Notes: generated from the letters alone by a model not told the origin. Positions 35,452 to 44,564 are shown, counted from the first letter of the stretch. The stretch is DNA of 64,000 nt from a bacterium (GCA_035295165.1 DATGJN010000112.1:25957-89956); one strand, 5' to 3'. Translations and numbers: made by a program.

Positions 35452-36397
35452 GGCGGATCCGCGGGTCGAGATAGAAATACCCGAGATCGGCGCCGAGGTT
35501 GCTGAGCGCCACGAGCACGCCGGCGACCGTGGTCGTCGTCAGGACCGTCGGGTAGTCGCGCGCCAGCGCCGCGTTCACCGCGAGCCGCCCGATGCCCGGC
35601 AGCGCGAAGATGGTCTCGACGACGACGGAGCCGCTCAACAGAAAGGGCAGCAGCAGCGCCGTGATGGTGAGCACCGGCGTCAGCGAGTTCCGGACGACGT
35701 GGTGCAGGAAGACGGCCTGTTCCGCGAGCCCCTTGCTGCGCGCGACCCGCACGAAGTCCTGGTCGAGCGCGTCCAGCAGCGACGATCGAGCGTAGCGCAC
35801 GAGCACCGGAAGAATGCTGAGCGCCTGCACGATCGTGGGCATCACGAGATAGGGCCCGATCACGGCGGGGCTGTACCCGGAGGCGCCAACGGGGCGGAGC
35901 CCGCTCGCCGGCAGGACGCCGAGCTCCTCGGTGAAGACGAAGATCAACACGAGCGCGAACCAGAACGTCGGGAGCGAGATCCCCAGCAACGAAAACAGCG
36001 TCGCGGCGTGGTCGACGCCGCTGTACGGGCGCAGCGCCGAGACGACCGCGATCGGCGACGCCAGCGCGATCGTCAGCGCAAGCGAGGTTGCCGTGAGGAT
36101 GAGGGTCGTGGGCAGCGCCTCGGCCACGCGCTGGATCGTGGGGCGTCGGTCGCTGAAGCTCCGAAGCCTGCCGGTGACCAGCTCCGCCATCATCGACGCG
36201 TACTGCACCGGCAGCGGACGGTCCAGCCCGAGCTCGTGGCGCAGCTGCGCGACGTCGGTGACCCCGCGTTCCTCCGGCGAGACGAGGAAGTCGACGGGAT
36301 TCCCGGGCGCCAGTACGAGGAGCGCGAAGGTGATCGCGGTGACGCCGAACACGAGCGGGATGAGGATGAGCACCCGCCGGACGAGGTACGCACTCAC
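35444..36397 (-). CDS. Dipeptide-type ABC transporter permease DppB/OppB (system 1)
   Basis: 317 residues with six membrane segments. MSAYLVRRVLILIPLVFGVTAITF is the OppB-type N-terminus, then RHELGLDRPLPVQYASMM. DFVRVARSKGLAEQAVFLHHVVRNSLTPV is the EAA loop, and the end reads YFYLDPRIRHG. It is preceded by its binding protein gene with 13 bases between. Its partner permease overlaps its 3' end. Confidence 0.93.
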   Translation of the reverse strand: MSAYLVRRVLILIPLVFGVTAITFALLVLAPGNPVDFLVSPEERGVTDVAQLRHELGLDRPLPVQYASMMAELVTGRLRSFSDRRPTIQRVAEALPTTLILTATSLALTIALASPIAVVSALRPYSGVDHAATLFSLLGISLPTFWFALVLIFVFTEELGVLPASGLRPVGASGYSPAVIGPYLVMPTIVQALSILPVLVRYARSSLLDALDQDFVRVARSKGLAEQAVFLHHVVRNSLTPVLTITALLLPFLLSGSVVVETIFALPGIGRLAVNAALARDYPTVLTTTTVAGVLVALSNLGADLGYFYLDPRIRHG

Positions 36398-36410
36398 GCG
36401 GTCAGCTGGC

Positions 36411-38030
36411 TCAGCGCGCCTTCCAACGCGGCAGGGATCCGAAGAAGTCGCGGAGTGAGGTGACCCCGCTCGGCAGGACGAAGTTCTTGTTGACCCCCCA
36501 GATCACGTCGGGCCGGATCGTGAGGATGTGCGGGGCGTCGGAAATCACGAGCTCCTGAATCTGGTTGTAGAGCGCCTTCTGCGCCGCCCGGTCGCGGGTC
36601 AGCACGACCTGCTGCAGCAGCTGGTCCATCTTCGGATTGCTGTAGCCGATAATTTGGGAGGTCGACCCCGTGCTCATGAAGTTCGCCTCGAGTTCCGCCT
36701 GCGGCGGGAAGATGAGGTTGAACCACGCGATGCCGACCAGCTCGATCGGAGCGCCGGGCGTGAAATAGCGGCTGAAGAAGTCGCCGCGCTCGACCGCCTG
36801 TACGTCGATGCTGATCCCGACTGCGCGAAGATACTGCTGGATCAGCAGGGCCTGGTCTTGATAGTCTTTCCCGGCGAGGAACGCGTACTTTGCCTTGAAG
36901 GGCTGCCCGCCCTTCTGCGCGGTCCCGTCGGACCCCGGCGTCCATCCCGCCTGGGCGAGCAGCTGCTTCGCCTTCGCGGGGTCGTACGTGTACCCCTTGA
37001 GCTGCTTGTCGAATTGCCAGAGGCTCGGGTGCACCGGGCTCTGGCAGACCGTGCCCAGACCGCGGTACAGCGCCCGGAGCATTTCCTCGCGATTGATCGC
37101 GTACGCCATCGCCTGGCGGACGCGGACGTCTTGGAAGATCGGCAGCTTCAAGTTGGGCGCGAACCAGTAGAACGTGTCCCCGGGCACCCGCAGCGGCGTG
37201 ACGCGCGGGTCGTTCTGAAACTGGGCGTACGCCTCGGGCAGAATGCGGCCGGCGTCGATGTTGCCGGCATGGAGCTCCGCAAGCACCGTGGCGTCTTCCG
37301 GGATGAGCTTGAACACCACGCGCGGCAGGTTCGGGGCGCCCGCCCAATAGTCGTGGAACGCCTCGAACGTTAGGCTCTCCGTTTCGCGCCACTCGGCCAG
37401 GCGGTACGGCCCCGCACCGATCGGCCGCCGCGCAAACGGCGCCTCCTGCAGCCGCGCCATGTCGACGTTCGCGAGCCCGTGCGCGGGCAGGATGGCCGCG
37501 GTCCCGATCTGCTCGTAGAAGAACGGATACGGACGGTTGAGGATGAACCGCACCGTGCGCGGGTTGACGACCGTGATCCCCGTGACCGCGGACGCCTTGC
37601 CGGCCTTGTACTCCTGCCCGCCGGCGATCTCCAGGAACGCCGGCGCGGTCGTCGGGTACTTGGGGTGCAGATAGAACTCGTAGCTGAACTTCACGTCCTG
37701 GGCGGTCACCGGGGTCCCGTCTTGGAACTTCGCGTTCCGCAGGGTGACGAGGTACGTCTTGCCGTCCGGCGAGGCCGGGTACTGCGCCGCGAGCCGCCCG
37801 CTCACGTTTCCCTGACCGTCGACGGCGGTGAGCGAGTCGTTGATCATGAGGTTGACGTACGAGAACACCGCTTCGTTGCTGCCCAGCATGCGGACCGGCA
37901 GGCCCCAGATCGCGATCACAACCTGCGACGGCGCCTGCGCGGCGGCCGCCGCTCTGGGCCGGCCCGGCGCGCCTGCCACACCGGCTGCGAGTCCGGCGCC
38001 GATCTTCAACAACGCACGTCGCGTCAACAT
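36411..38030 (-). CDS. Dipeptide/oligopeptide-type substrate-binding protein (system 1), likely Tat-exported
   Basis: 539 residues. LTRRALLKIGAGLAAGVAGAPG at the N-terminus looks like a twin-arginine signal (TRRxLLK). The SBP_bac_5 features include LAAQYPASPDGKTYLVTLRNAKFQDGTPVTAQDVKFSYEF and the C-terminal EYA- and QVVLTRDRAAQ-type segments. It is the first gene of system 1. The VOC-family gene at 38336 is divergent, with about 305 bases between them (38031-38335). That stretch holds no gene and presumably carries promoters for both. Confidence 0.9.
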   Translation of the reverse strand: MLTRRALLKIGAGLAAGVAGAPGRPRAAAAAQAPSQVVIAIWGLPVRMLGSNEAVFSYVNLMINDSLTAVDGQGNVSGRLAAQYPASPDGKTYLVTLRNAKFQDGTPVTAQDVKFSYEFYLHPKYPTTAPAFLEIAGGQEYKAGKASAVTGITVVNPRTVRFILNRPYPFFYEQIGTAAILPAHGLANVDMARLQEAPFARRPIGAGPYRLAEWRETESLTFEAFHDYWAGAPNLPRVVFKLIPEDATVLAELHAGNIDAGRILPEAYAQFQNDPRVTPLRVPGDTFYWFAPNLKLPIFQDVRVRQAMAYAINREEMLRALYRGLGTVCQSPVHPSLWQFDKQLKGYTYDPAKAKQLLAQAGWTPGSDGTAQKGGQPFKAKYAFLAGKDYQDQALLIQQYLRAVGISIDVQAVERGDFFSRYFTPGAPIELVGIAWFNLIFPPQAELEANFMSTGSTSQIIGYSNPKMDQLLQQVVLTRDRAAQKALYNQIQELVISDAPHILTIRPDVIWGVNKNFVLPSGVTSLRDFFGSLPRWKAR

Positions 38031-38335
38031 GTCGATCCTCCATCGCCGCGAACCTGCGTGCCGGACTCGCGTCTTCGAGTTAGGTTCGCTGCGGCGCTGG
38101 CGATTCCTCGACCGCGCGTGCAGGGGCGGCGGTATCGCCGGGGAAAACCTCTTCGTGCCACCCCGCGGACGTGCGCGATCTGGCGAAGGCGGGGAAGGGA
38201 CGGGTATGAGTTCGAACCGGCGCGGCCAAACCGCGGCGGGCTCTGTGGAGCGACGAGTGCCGCCTTTCTTTGGATGACCTCTACCCGGAGCGAGAGGCGT
38301 CGCGGGCCAGTCGCCACACCCCAGGAGGAACGGAG

Positions 38336-39007
38336 ATGACGGATCGTCCGCTGGTGGCCATCGATCACGTGCTGATCGGGGTCGCGGATCTGTCTCGCGG
38401 CGCTCGGCATCTGGAACAGACCTACGGCCTCAAAGCGCTCCCGGGAGGACGCCATCCCGGCATCGGGACCGGGAACATGATCGTCCCCTTGGGATCATCC
38501 TACCTCGAGCTGATCGCCGTCGTGGAGCCCCGGGAGGCCGGATCCCCGAGCGCCCAGCGCGTCGCCCGCACCGTGCGCGAAGGAAGGACCTTCGTAACGT
38601 GGGCGGCGCGCACCGACCGCCTCGACGCCCTCCAGGCACATCTCCGGGAGCTCGGCGTTCCGACCGAAATCCAGGACGGAGCGCGCACGCGGCCGGACGG
38701 TGTGTCGCTGCGGTGGCGGACGCTCCCGCTTGTTCCGTTCAGCGAGCCGAGCGTGCTCCCGTTCATCATCGAATGGAACGTCCCGCCTGGGCAGCATCCC
38801 GCCGCGGCCGCAGTCGAGCACCCATCGGGCGCGCGGGGGATCCAAAGGCTCCGTCTCGGTGACCCCAAACCGGCCGAGGCATCCCGTCGGCTGGCCTCTC
38901 TCCTCGGAGAGGGAGTGGCCGCCTTCGCTGCCGTCGAATTCGCGGAGACCCCAGGGGTGCTGGCGGTGGAGATCGACACGCCGGGCGGTGTCGTGACGAT
39001 CACGTAG
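38336..39007 (+). CDS. VOC/glyoxalase-like family protein
   Basis: 223 residues. The first half DHVLIGVADLSRGARHLEQTYGLKALPGGRHPG is a VOC beta-alpha-beta unit, with the first metal-ligand-like His in IDHVLIGV, and YLELIAVVEP is the second strand set. VLPFIIEWNVPPGQHP and HPSGARGIQRLRL mark the second half, as in glyoxalase_3-type proteins. The ATG at 38336 follows AGGAGGAACGG; an in-frame start at 38270 would lack such a site. Function is unknown: dioxygenase, isomerase or drug-binding roles are all known in the fold. It converges on the ligase operon. Confidence 0.8.
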   Translation: MTDRPLVAIDHVLIGVADLSRGARHLEQTYGLKALPGGRHPGIGTGNMIVPLGSSYLELIAVVEPREAGSPSAQRVARTVREGRTFVTWAARTDRLDALQAHLRELGVPTEIQDGARTRPDGVSLRWRTLPLVPFSEPSVLPFIIEWNVPPGQHPAAAAVEHPSGARGIQRLRLGDPKPAEASRRLASLLGEGVAAFAAVEFAETPGVLAVEIDTPGGVVTIT

Positions 39008-39127
39008 CCCGCGCCGCCCCAGCGGGGACCCGGCGCCGCTTGTGCCGGCCGTCGCGCCTTGCGCCGGACCTCGAGTTCGGTGGCAGCCGGCCCGAGCCCT
39101 CCGCCCGGACCAGCGTCCTGACCCCGC

Positions 39128-40702
39128 CTACTGGCTGGATCTCAAGCCCTCCGGGAGCAGCTCTTTGGCCTGCCGCTTCAAGGCGCCTCTGTCCAATTTG
39201 TTCGTGCTCGAGACCGGCAGCACATCTCGAAAGAAGACGCGGCGCGGATGGGCATAGGCCGGACCGCGGGCGAGAAAGTGCGTTCGTAGCTCGTCCTCCG
39301 TGGCCGAGGCACCCGGCTTGAGCACGACAAAGGCGATCGGCGCTTCCCCCTTCACCGCATGGGGCGCGGGCACGACGGCCACGTCCGCCACCGCCGGATG
39401 CTCGAGGATGATGGTTTCGACTTCTTTCGGATACACGTTTTCGCCGCCGACGCTGATCATGTCGTCCGTACGGCCGCAGAAGTAGCAATACCCCTGCTCG
39501 TCCCGGCGCATCAGATCCCCCGTCCGCACCCACCCGTCCCGCGTGAAGCGCTGCGCGGTCAGCTCCGGCTCTTTGAGGTACCCTAAGGCGTTTGCCGGAG
39601 AACGCGACCACAGCTCCCCGACCTCGCCGGGGGCGCAGTCGCGATTCGGATCGTCAAGCGGGGTGATGCGGATCTCCACGTCGGGGACCGGCAGGCCCGT
39701 GCTGCCCAGCTTCTTCACGCCCCACCGCGGGGTCAGAATGTTCGCGCCCGCCTCGGTCAGACCGTAGGTCTCGGCGACGTCGCAGTGGAACGTCGCGACG
39801 ATGCGGGCCATGAGCTCGGCCGGCACCGGCGCGGACCCGCAGGTTAACAGGGCCACCGACGACAGATCGAAGCGGGCAATCTCGGGATCGCCGAGCATCA
39901 GCGCGTACATCGAGGGCGTCCCGGACGTGAACGTGACCCGGTGGTCGTGCATCGCCTGCAGCGCCTGATGGCGGTCGAACTCGCGCAGAATGACCGCGCT
40001 GCCGCCCACGAAGAGCATCGGGAGCAGCGTGCCCCACAGCGCGTTCGCATGATACAGCGGCCCCATCACGAGACCGCGATCCGAGCGGTCGTGCAGCATC
40101 GTGAGGGCGCTGGATCGCGCCTGCCACCATGTGTTGCTGTGGCTGAGCATGCATCCTTTCGGCCGGCCGGTCGATCCGGACGTGTACATCAGCACCGCGA
40201 TGTCATCCGGCTCGACCGCCTCGGACCGGTCGGCCGGCGTCGCCGCCGCAAGCGCTTCCTCGTACGGGTCGCGGGGCGCGCCCGGCTCCGTGACGAGCGT
40301 CCCGCGCGCCTCTTCGGCGGCGGCGCGTATCGCGTCGAGCTTGGGGCCGAGACCGGCGTCCGCCACGAGAAACTTGGTCCCGCTGTGGCGCACGACGTAC
40401 CTGAGCGTGTCGCCGCCCAACTTGATGTTCACCAACAGCGCCACGGCACCGGCCCGCAGGGTGCCGAGCACGCTCTCGATGAACCGCCAGTCGTTGCCGA
40501 GCGCGAGCGCCACCGTCTCTCCCGGCCTGACCCCGGCTCCGCGTAGCAGCCCGGCGACGCGGCGCGCCCGCGCGTCGAGTTCGCCGTAGGAGAGCCGTAC
40601 GTCTCCGGCAATCAGCGCCGGTCGTTCGGGGGCGAGCGCCGCGGTTTCCGCCCCGAGATCCCCGGCGTTCGGGGTCAAGATCCAGGGCCGGGCCGGGATC
40701 AA
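39128..40702 (-). CDS. Class I adenylate-forming enzyme (acyl-CoA synthetase/ligase-like)
   Basis: 524 residues. The P-loop motif YTSGSTGRPKGCMLSHSN, then AETYGLTEAG, the hinge YCYFCGRTDDMISVGGENVYPKEVE, and the C-terminal Lys in PVSSTNKLDRGALK are the standard acyl-CoA synthetase motifs, so it is likely active. It should activate a carboxylate with ATP, then load CoA. The only start I see is a TTG at 40702, in a TTGA overlap with the end of a small open frame upstream (40699-40800). The neighbours (hot-dog thioesterase, medium-chain reductase) fit fatty or aromatic acid work. Confidence 0.87.
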   Translation of the reverse strand: MIPARPWILTPNAGDLGAETAALAPERPALIAGDVRLSYGELDARARRVAGLLRGAGVRPGETVALALGNDWRFIESVLGTLRAGAVALLVNIKLGGDTLRYVVRHSGTKFLVADAGLGPKLDAIRAAAEEARGTLVTEPGAPRDPYEEALAAATPADRSEAVEPDDIAVLMYTSGSTGRPKGCMLSHSNTWWQARSSALTMLHDRSDRGLVMGPLYHANALWGTLLPMLFVGGSAVILREFDRHQALQAMHDHRVTFTSGTPSMYALMLGDPEIARFDLSSVALLTCGSAPVPAELMARIVATFHCDVAETYGLTEAGANILTPRWGVKKLGSTGLPVPDVEIRITPLDDPNRDCAPGEVGELWSRSPANALGYLKEPELTAQRFTRDGWVRTGDLMRRDEQGYCYFCGRTDDMISVGGENVYPKEVETIILEHPAVADVAVVPAPHAVKGEAPIAFVVLKPGASATEDELRTHFLARGPAYAHPRRVFFRDVLPVSSTNKLDRGALKRQAKELLPEGLRSSQ

Positions 40703-40800
40703 GACGCGTCCCTGTTGGGTCGCATCCCGGTCAGCGTGTCCTCCATCGTCGGGTTCCCCCTTGTGCGGGCGTCGTGCGGGACGATAAGATCGGCGGTCAC
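40699..40800 (-). other. 33-codon open frame bridging thioesterase and ligase genes
   Basis: A GTG at 40798-40800 overlaps the thioesterase stop (GTGA), and the TGA at 40699-40701 overlaps the ligase start codon (TTGA). Within it an ATG has AAGGGGG eight bases ahead, reading MEDTLTGMRPNRDAS. It may be a small coupling ORF, or the real N-terminus of the ligase displaced by a sequence error. Confidence 0.35.
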
Positions 40801-41201
40801 GTTTTGAACACTCCCCGTCCGACCGCCACGAGCTGGCCCGCGTCGTCGGTCACGTCCACGTCGGCGACGGCCAGCGACCGGCCCGCCTTGCGGGTCCGCG
40901 CCGTCGCGACGAGCGTCCCGCGCGCCGCCCGCAGATAGTCCACCCGGAGATCGATGGTGGGCACGTCCCGGCCGACGGCGGCGATCACCGCGAAGTCGGC
41001 GGCGGTATCGATGAGCGAGGCGATGGCGCCGCCGTGGATGTAGCGCCCGCTCTCGTCGTCGCCCGCCAGCAGGTCCTCGCGAAACGGCATCCGGACGACG
41101 ACCTCCCCCTTGGCGGCCTTCGTCATGTGCAGGCCGAGCAGCCGGTGATACGGCGACCGTCCGAGAAACTCTGGCAGCCCGTCCAACGGGACCGTCGACA
41201 C
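40797..41201 (-). CDS. PaaI/hot-dog-fold thioesterase
   Basis: 134 residues. The core IHGGAIASLIDTAADFAVIAAV is the hot-dog helix with the conserved HGG(A) motif of PaaI-type thioesterases, preceded by VVVRMPFREDL and followed by TIDLRVDYLRAARGTLVATAR. It hydrolyses an acyl-CoA or aryl-CoA ester. It is followed by the ligase gene and preceded by the reductase gene (17 bases), both on the minus strand, so the three form a small operon. The substrate chain is unknown. Confidence 0.88.
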   Translation of the reverse strand: MSTVPLDGLPEFLGRSPYHRLLGLHMTKAAKGEVVVRMPFREDLLAGDDESGRYIHGGAIASLIDTAADFAVIAAVGRDVPTIDLRVDYLRAARGTLVATARTRKAGRSLAVADVDVTDDAGQLVAVGRGVFKT

Positions 41202-41218
41202 TCAGCGCCTCCTTGGCC

Positions 41219-42202
41219 TCACTCGTTGGGGTGGATGATGATCTTCCCGAACGCCTCGCGGTCCTCGAGGAGCCGCTCCCCTTCGGCCGTCTGCTCGAGC
41301 GGCAGCACGCGGTCGATCACGGGCCGGATGCGCCCCGACCACGTGGCGGCGAGCAGCGTCTGCAGCTCCTCCCGCGTCCATCCGTCCGAGCCGAGAATCG
41401 TCAACTCCCGCACCCAGATGTAGCGAATGTCGGTCTTGGGATCGTACCCTGTGGTGGCGCCGCACGTGAGGAGCCGGCCGCCCTTCCGGAGGCTGCGCAG
41501 GCTGCGGACCCACGTCTCTGCGCCGGTGTAGTCCACCACGACGTCGACGCCGCGCTTGCCCGTCAACGCCCACACCGCACGGTCGAACTCCACCTCGCGG
41601 TAGTTGATCAGGTGTTCGGCGCCGAGGTCGCGGAGCTTCGCCAGGCGGTCCGCCGTGGACGCCGCGGCGTACACGACGCAGCCCACCATCCGCGCGATCT
41701 GGACGCACGCGGTTCCCACCCCGCCGGCAGCGCCCAGGATCAGGACGTGCTCCATGGGTCGGATGCCGCCGCGCGTCAGCAGCATGCGCCAAGCGGTCCC
41801 ATAGGCGATCGGCAGCGCCGCGGCCGTGTCGAAGTCCACGTCGTCAGGAAGGGGGATGAGGTTGGCCGCGGGGACGACCGCATACTCCGCCAGTCCGCCG
41901 GGCGCGTCTTCTCCGATTGCGCCATGAGCGATCGCCGGATCCACGAGGACGCGCGCCCCCAACGTCACCCCCGTCACGCCGGGCCCGCACTCTGCGATTG
42001 TCCCAGCGATGTCCCCGCCTGAAATGAAGGGCAGCGGGGTGTGCTTCCCGGGCATCCCCCGGCGGACGAAGATGTCGAGGTGGTTCAGCCCGCACGCGTG
42101 CACGCGGACCAGGACCTCGCCCGCTTTGGGCTGCGGGGTCGGGATCTCTTCGAGGTGCAACTGGTCCCGCTCGCCATGCTCATGAATCACGATCGCCCGC
42201 AT
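41219..42202 (-). CDS. Zinc-binding-dehydrogenase/quinone-reductase-like MDR
   Basis: 327 residues. The GroES-like domain begins MRAIVIHEHGERDQLHLEEIPTP, then PFISGGDIAGTI, and the NAD(P)-binding motif is LILGAAGGVGTACVQIAR. The Cys/His set of catalytic zinc alcohol dehydrogenases is lacking, so it belongs to the quinone oxidoreductase or enoyl-reductase type branch. It is the first gene of the small operon with the thioesterase and ligase. The upstream stretch 42203-42541 has no supported gene and presumably carries its promoter. Confidence 0.88.
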   Translation of the reverse strand: MRAIVIHEHGERDQLHLEEIPTPQPKAGEVLVRVHACGLNHLDIFVRRGMPGKHTPLPFISGGDIAGTIAECGPGVTGVTLGARVLVDPAIAHGAIGEDAPGGLAEYAVVPAANLIPLPDDVDFDTAAALPIAYGTAWRMLLTRGGIRPMEHVLILGAAGGVGTACVQIARMVGCVVYAAASTADRLAKLRDLGAEHLINYREVEFDRAVWALTGKRGVDVVVDYTGAETWVRSLRSLRKGGRLLTCGATTGYDPKTDIRYIWVRELTILGSDGWTREELQTLLAATWSGRIRPVIDRVLPLEQTAEGERLLEDREAFGKIIIHPNE

Positions 42203-42541
42203 GTGTCCTCCGTCCCACGACCCCGCGGCCGGCGCCCACGCTTCGGTCCGGCACCGAGTGTCCGCTTGGCCGTACGACGGCGTGATTCGATTCCGGGAGT
42301 ACCTAGGCCTCTTGACCGCGAGCGCCTCGCGCTGCCGCGGTGCATCCTCGCGAATTCAACGGTTGCAGGGTTCGATCCGAGGTCGTTCGCCAGCGCCGCA
42401 GGGCTACGAGCGGAGTCGTCGGCGCAACGCGCCGTTCATGGGAGCTCAGCCTGCACCCGAACCGATCGGCGGCCGGGCGTCAGGCTGTGCAGTGGCACAG
42501 GGGGCGAAACCGCACCGCCGTTTGGATCTCGCGCCCGTGCG
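42203..42541. other. Intergenic region, 339 bases, no gene seen
   Basis: Nothing convincing is seen apart from a T-loop-like GGTTCGATCC string near 42369, which has no tRNA cloverleaf around it. It separates the reductase gene from the small hypothetical gene on the same strand. Confidence 0.5.
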
Positions 42542-42865
42542 CTACCGTGTGATCAGCGGAACGCCGGCCAACGTCAAGACGACCCCCTCCGCGACATCGC
42601 GCACAAGCATGTGCGGGAGTTTGCGGGTCCTCCGGGCGAGTCGCTGATAGTGCGCCAAGGCTTCATCGGAGAATTCGAGTTGGCGGAGCAAATCCATTGA
42701 GGCCTTGAACTGAGCTCGCTTCGCGATGCCGCGGGTGGATAGATCGCGTCGCGCCTGCAGCTCGACGGAGTCAAGGTATTTCTGGGCCTGTTTCAACACC
42801 GGGCTCCTTTGCGAGCGTATTTGGTGCCCCACTCGATGGTAGTTCATGCCCAAATGCCGCCGCAT
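42542..42865 (-). CDS. Small basic hypothetical protein
   Basis: 107 residues if it starts at the ATG at 42863-42865, which has GGGAGAGG about 11 bases upstream. An in-frame TTG at 42982 would give 146 residues. It is Arg/Lys-rich with a long helix-forming middle (LKQAQKYLDSVELQARRDLSTRGIAKRAQF) and a C-terminal half reading RRTRKLPHMLVRDVAEGVVLTLAGVPLITR. No domain is recognised. No partner gene is adjacent; the pilT gene is divergent 323 bases to the right. It may be a small DNA- or RNA-associated protein, but I infer no function. Confidence 0.4.
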   Translation of the reverse strand: MRRHLGMNYHRVGHQIRSQRSPVLKQAQKYLDSVELQARRDLSTRGIAKRAQFKASMDLLRQLEFSDEALAHYQRLARRTRKLPHMLVRDVAEGVVLTLAGVPLITR

Positions 42866-43087
42866 TGAGCGTTCAGCCTCTCCCGGCTCACCCCGGGCGG
42901 GCGTCGAATGGCCGCCCGGAACGGGTGCGATGCACAGGTGTCCGGAAAAATCGCCGTCAAACCGTGCGGTGAATGTGATCAATCCGCCCGCGATCTTTCA
43001 CACTTTGGGCCCCGAGCTCATCCCGCGTTACCGGTGCACCGTGTCCGGCCCTCGTCGCGATACCGGCGAGAGCTCTCCGAGATGCGT

Positions 43088-43116
43088 CTGACAGAAACGT
43101 CGTCGGGGCATATAGA
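43088..43116 (+). promoter_or_regulatory. Sigma70-like promoter ahead of pilT
   Basis: CTGACA (43088-43093), a 17-base spacer and TATAGA (43111-43116). The start point would be near 43123, about 65 bases ahead of the GTG at 43189. It is the only good promoter in 42866-43188, which otherwise holds no gene. Confidence 0.55.
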
Positions 43117-43188
43117 ACGTCGGGGGGTCCGCATCACCTACGGCGTTCATGCGTCTTCAGGGCCCCAACTACAAGAGGAGGCAGTGGT

Positions 43189-44283
43189 GTGGACATTACC
43201 GAGTTGCTCGTGCTGACGAAAGACCGGGATGCATCCGATCTCCATCTTTCCGCCGGCCAGCCCCCGATCCTGCGCATTCACGGGGAACTGATCGACCTCA
43301 ATGTACCGGTGCTCACGCGAGAGAACGTGCACACGATGTTGTATGACATTCTCACCGATGATCAGAAGGCGAGATTCGAAGCGACGCGCGACCTCGACTT
43401 GTCCCTCGAGCTCGACAAGGTTGGACGGTTCCGGGTGAACGCCTTCGTGCAGCGTCACGGGGCGGGTATGGTGCTGCGCCGCATCCCCACCGAGATCCGC
43501 ACGCTGGACGACCTCGGGATGCCGCCGGTGCTCAAGGACTTCTCGCTCAGGAACCAAGGGTTGGTGTTGGTGACGGGGCCCACGGGGTCCGGGAAGTCCA
43601 CGACCCTCGCCGCCATGGTGCACCACATGAACGAGCGCCGCCGGGATCACATCATTACGATCGAAGATCCGATCGAATTCGTTCACGAACGCAAGCAGTG
43701 CAGCATCAATCAGCGGGAGATCGGGTCCCACACGCAGTCGTTCGCCACGGCGCTGCGCAGCGCGTTGCGGGAAGACCCGGACGTCATCCTCGTCGGGGAG
43801 ATGCGCGATCTGGAGACGATCGCCCAGGCGCTCACGGCCGCCGAGACCGGGCACCTCGTGCTGTCCACGCTCCACACCAACAACGCGCCGCAGACCATCA
43901 GCCGGATCGTGGACGTCTTCCCACCGCATCAACAGGAGCAGATTCGGACGCAGCTCGCGGATTCGCTCCTGGGCGTGGTTGCGCAGACGCTGGTCCCGAC
44001 CGTGAACGGAAAGGGACGCGTGGCCGCAGCCGAGATCATGACCGTGAACCCTGCCGTGCGCAATCTCATTCGCGAGAACAAGATCCACCAGCTCCCGTCC
44101 GTGATCCAGACGGGCAGCCGTGAGGGGATGCAGACCCTGGACCAGCACCTGAAGCAGCTCGTGCAGCAGGGTCGGATCAGCGCCGACGAGGCCGCCAAGC
44201 GCGCGACGGAAAAGAGTCTGTTCCCGCAGACCGGCGGCGGCGCGCCATCGAAGCCCGTGGCGGCGACCGGGACGATGCGGTGA
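43189..44283 (+). CDS. pilT: Type IV pilus retraction ATPase PilT
   Basis: 364 residues. DASDLHLSAGQPP at the start is the PilT N-terminal motif, Walker A is GPTGSGKST (residues 130-138), the Asp box follows in TIEDPIEF, Walker B-like motif is ILVGEMRDLETI, and the His box is LSTLHTNNA. These match PilT, which powers pilus retraction (twitching, DNA uptake) as a cytoplasmic hexamer. The GTG at 43189 has AGAGGAGG upstream. The C-terminus has the usual AIREGKxxQ replaced by ENKIHQLPSVIQTGSREGMQTLDQHLKQLV. The next gene encodes a second PilT-like ATPase; no other pilus gene is in the window. Confidence 0.93.
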   Translation: MDITELLVLTKDRDASDLHLSAGQPPILRIHGELIDLNVPVLTRENVHTMLYDILTDDQKARFEATRDLDLSLELDKVGRFRVNAFVQRHGAGMVLRRIPTEIRTLDDLGMPPVLKDFSLRNQGLVLVTGPTGSGKSTTLAAMVHHMNERRRDHIITIEDPIEFVHERKQCSINQREIGSHTQSFATALRSALREDPDVILVGEMRDLETIAQALTAAETGHLVLSTLHTNNAPQTISRIVDVFPPHQQEQIRTQLADSLLGVVAQTLVPTVNGKGRVAAAEIMTVNPAVRNLIRENKIHQLPSVIQTGSREGMQTLDQHLKQLVQQGRISADEAAKRATEKSLFPQTGGGAPSKPVAATGTMR

Positions 44284-44564
44284 CGCGTCGGGCCGGGCCG
44301 GCGGACCGGGCTCGTCCACAGGCGGTGCTCGTACCCTGCCGGCCGTGCAGGTAGCGCGGGCCTGCCGGCCTGGTGCGGGCCGGCGACGGCGTCAGCCGTT
44401 CGCACGGAAGAACAAGAGACGTCGAGTCGGCGATCGACAAGCATGACCTTGTTGGGCCGCGGGCGGGGGGATTCGACCGTGCGACCCGGCAGGCCGTCCC
44501 ACAGGCGCCAAGGTGCCGCGGGCGCGATCTTCTCATCGTATTGGGATCGGGAGGCGGGGACTGC

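Noticed and set aside
33425..36463. Plus-strand open frame of over 1000 codons opposite the peptide importer genes
   Set aside because: It is antisense to OppB, OppC and the amidohydrolase, is rich in Arg/His/Asp/Pro from reversed GC-rich codons, and has no recognisable domain.
38205..38225. GTTCGAACC string, possible tRNA T-arm
   Set aside because: It lies in the leader between divergent genes, with no cloverleaf on either side.
42366..42380. T-loop-like GGTTCGATCC, possible tRNA
   Set aside because: No acceptor stem, D-arm or anticodon arm can be drawn around it, and the T-stem does not pair.
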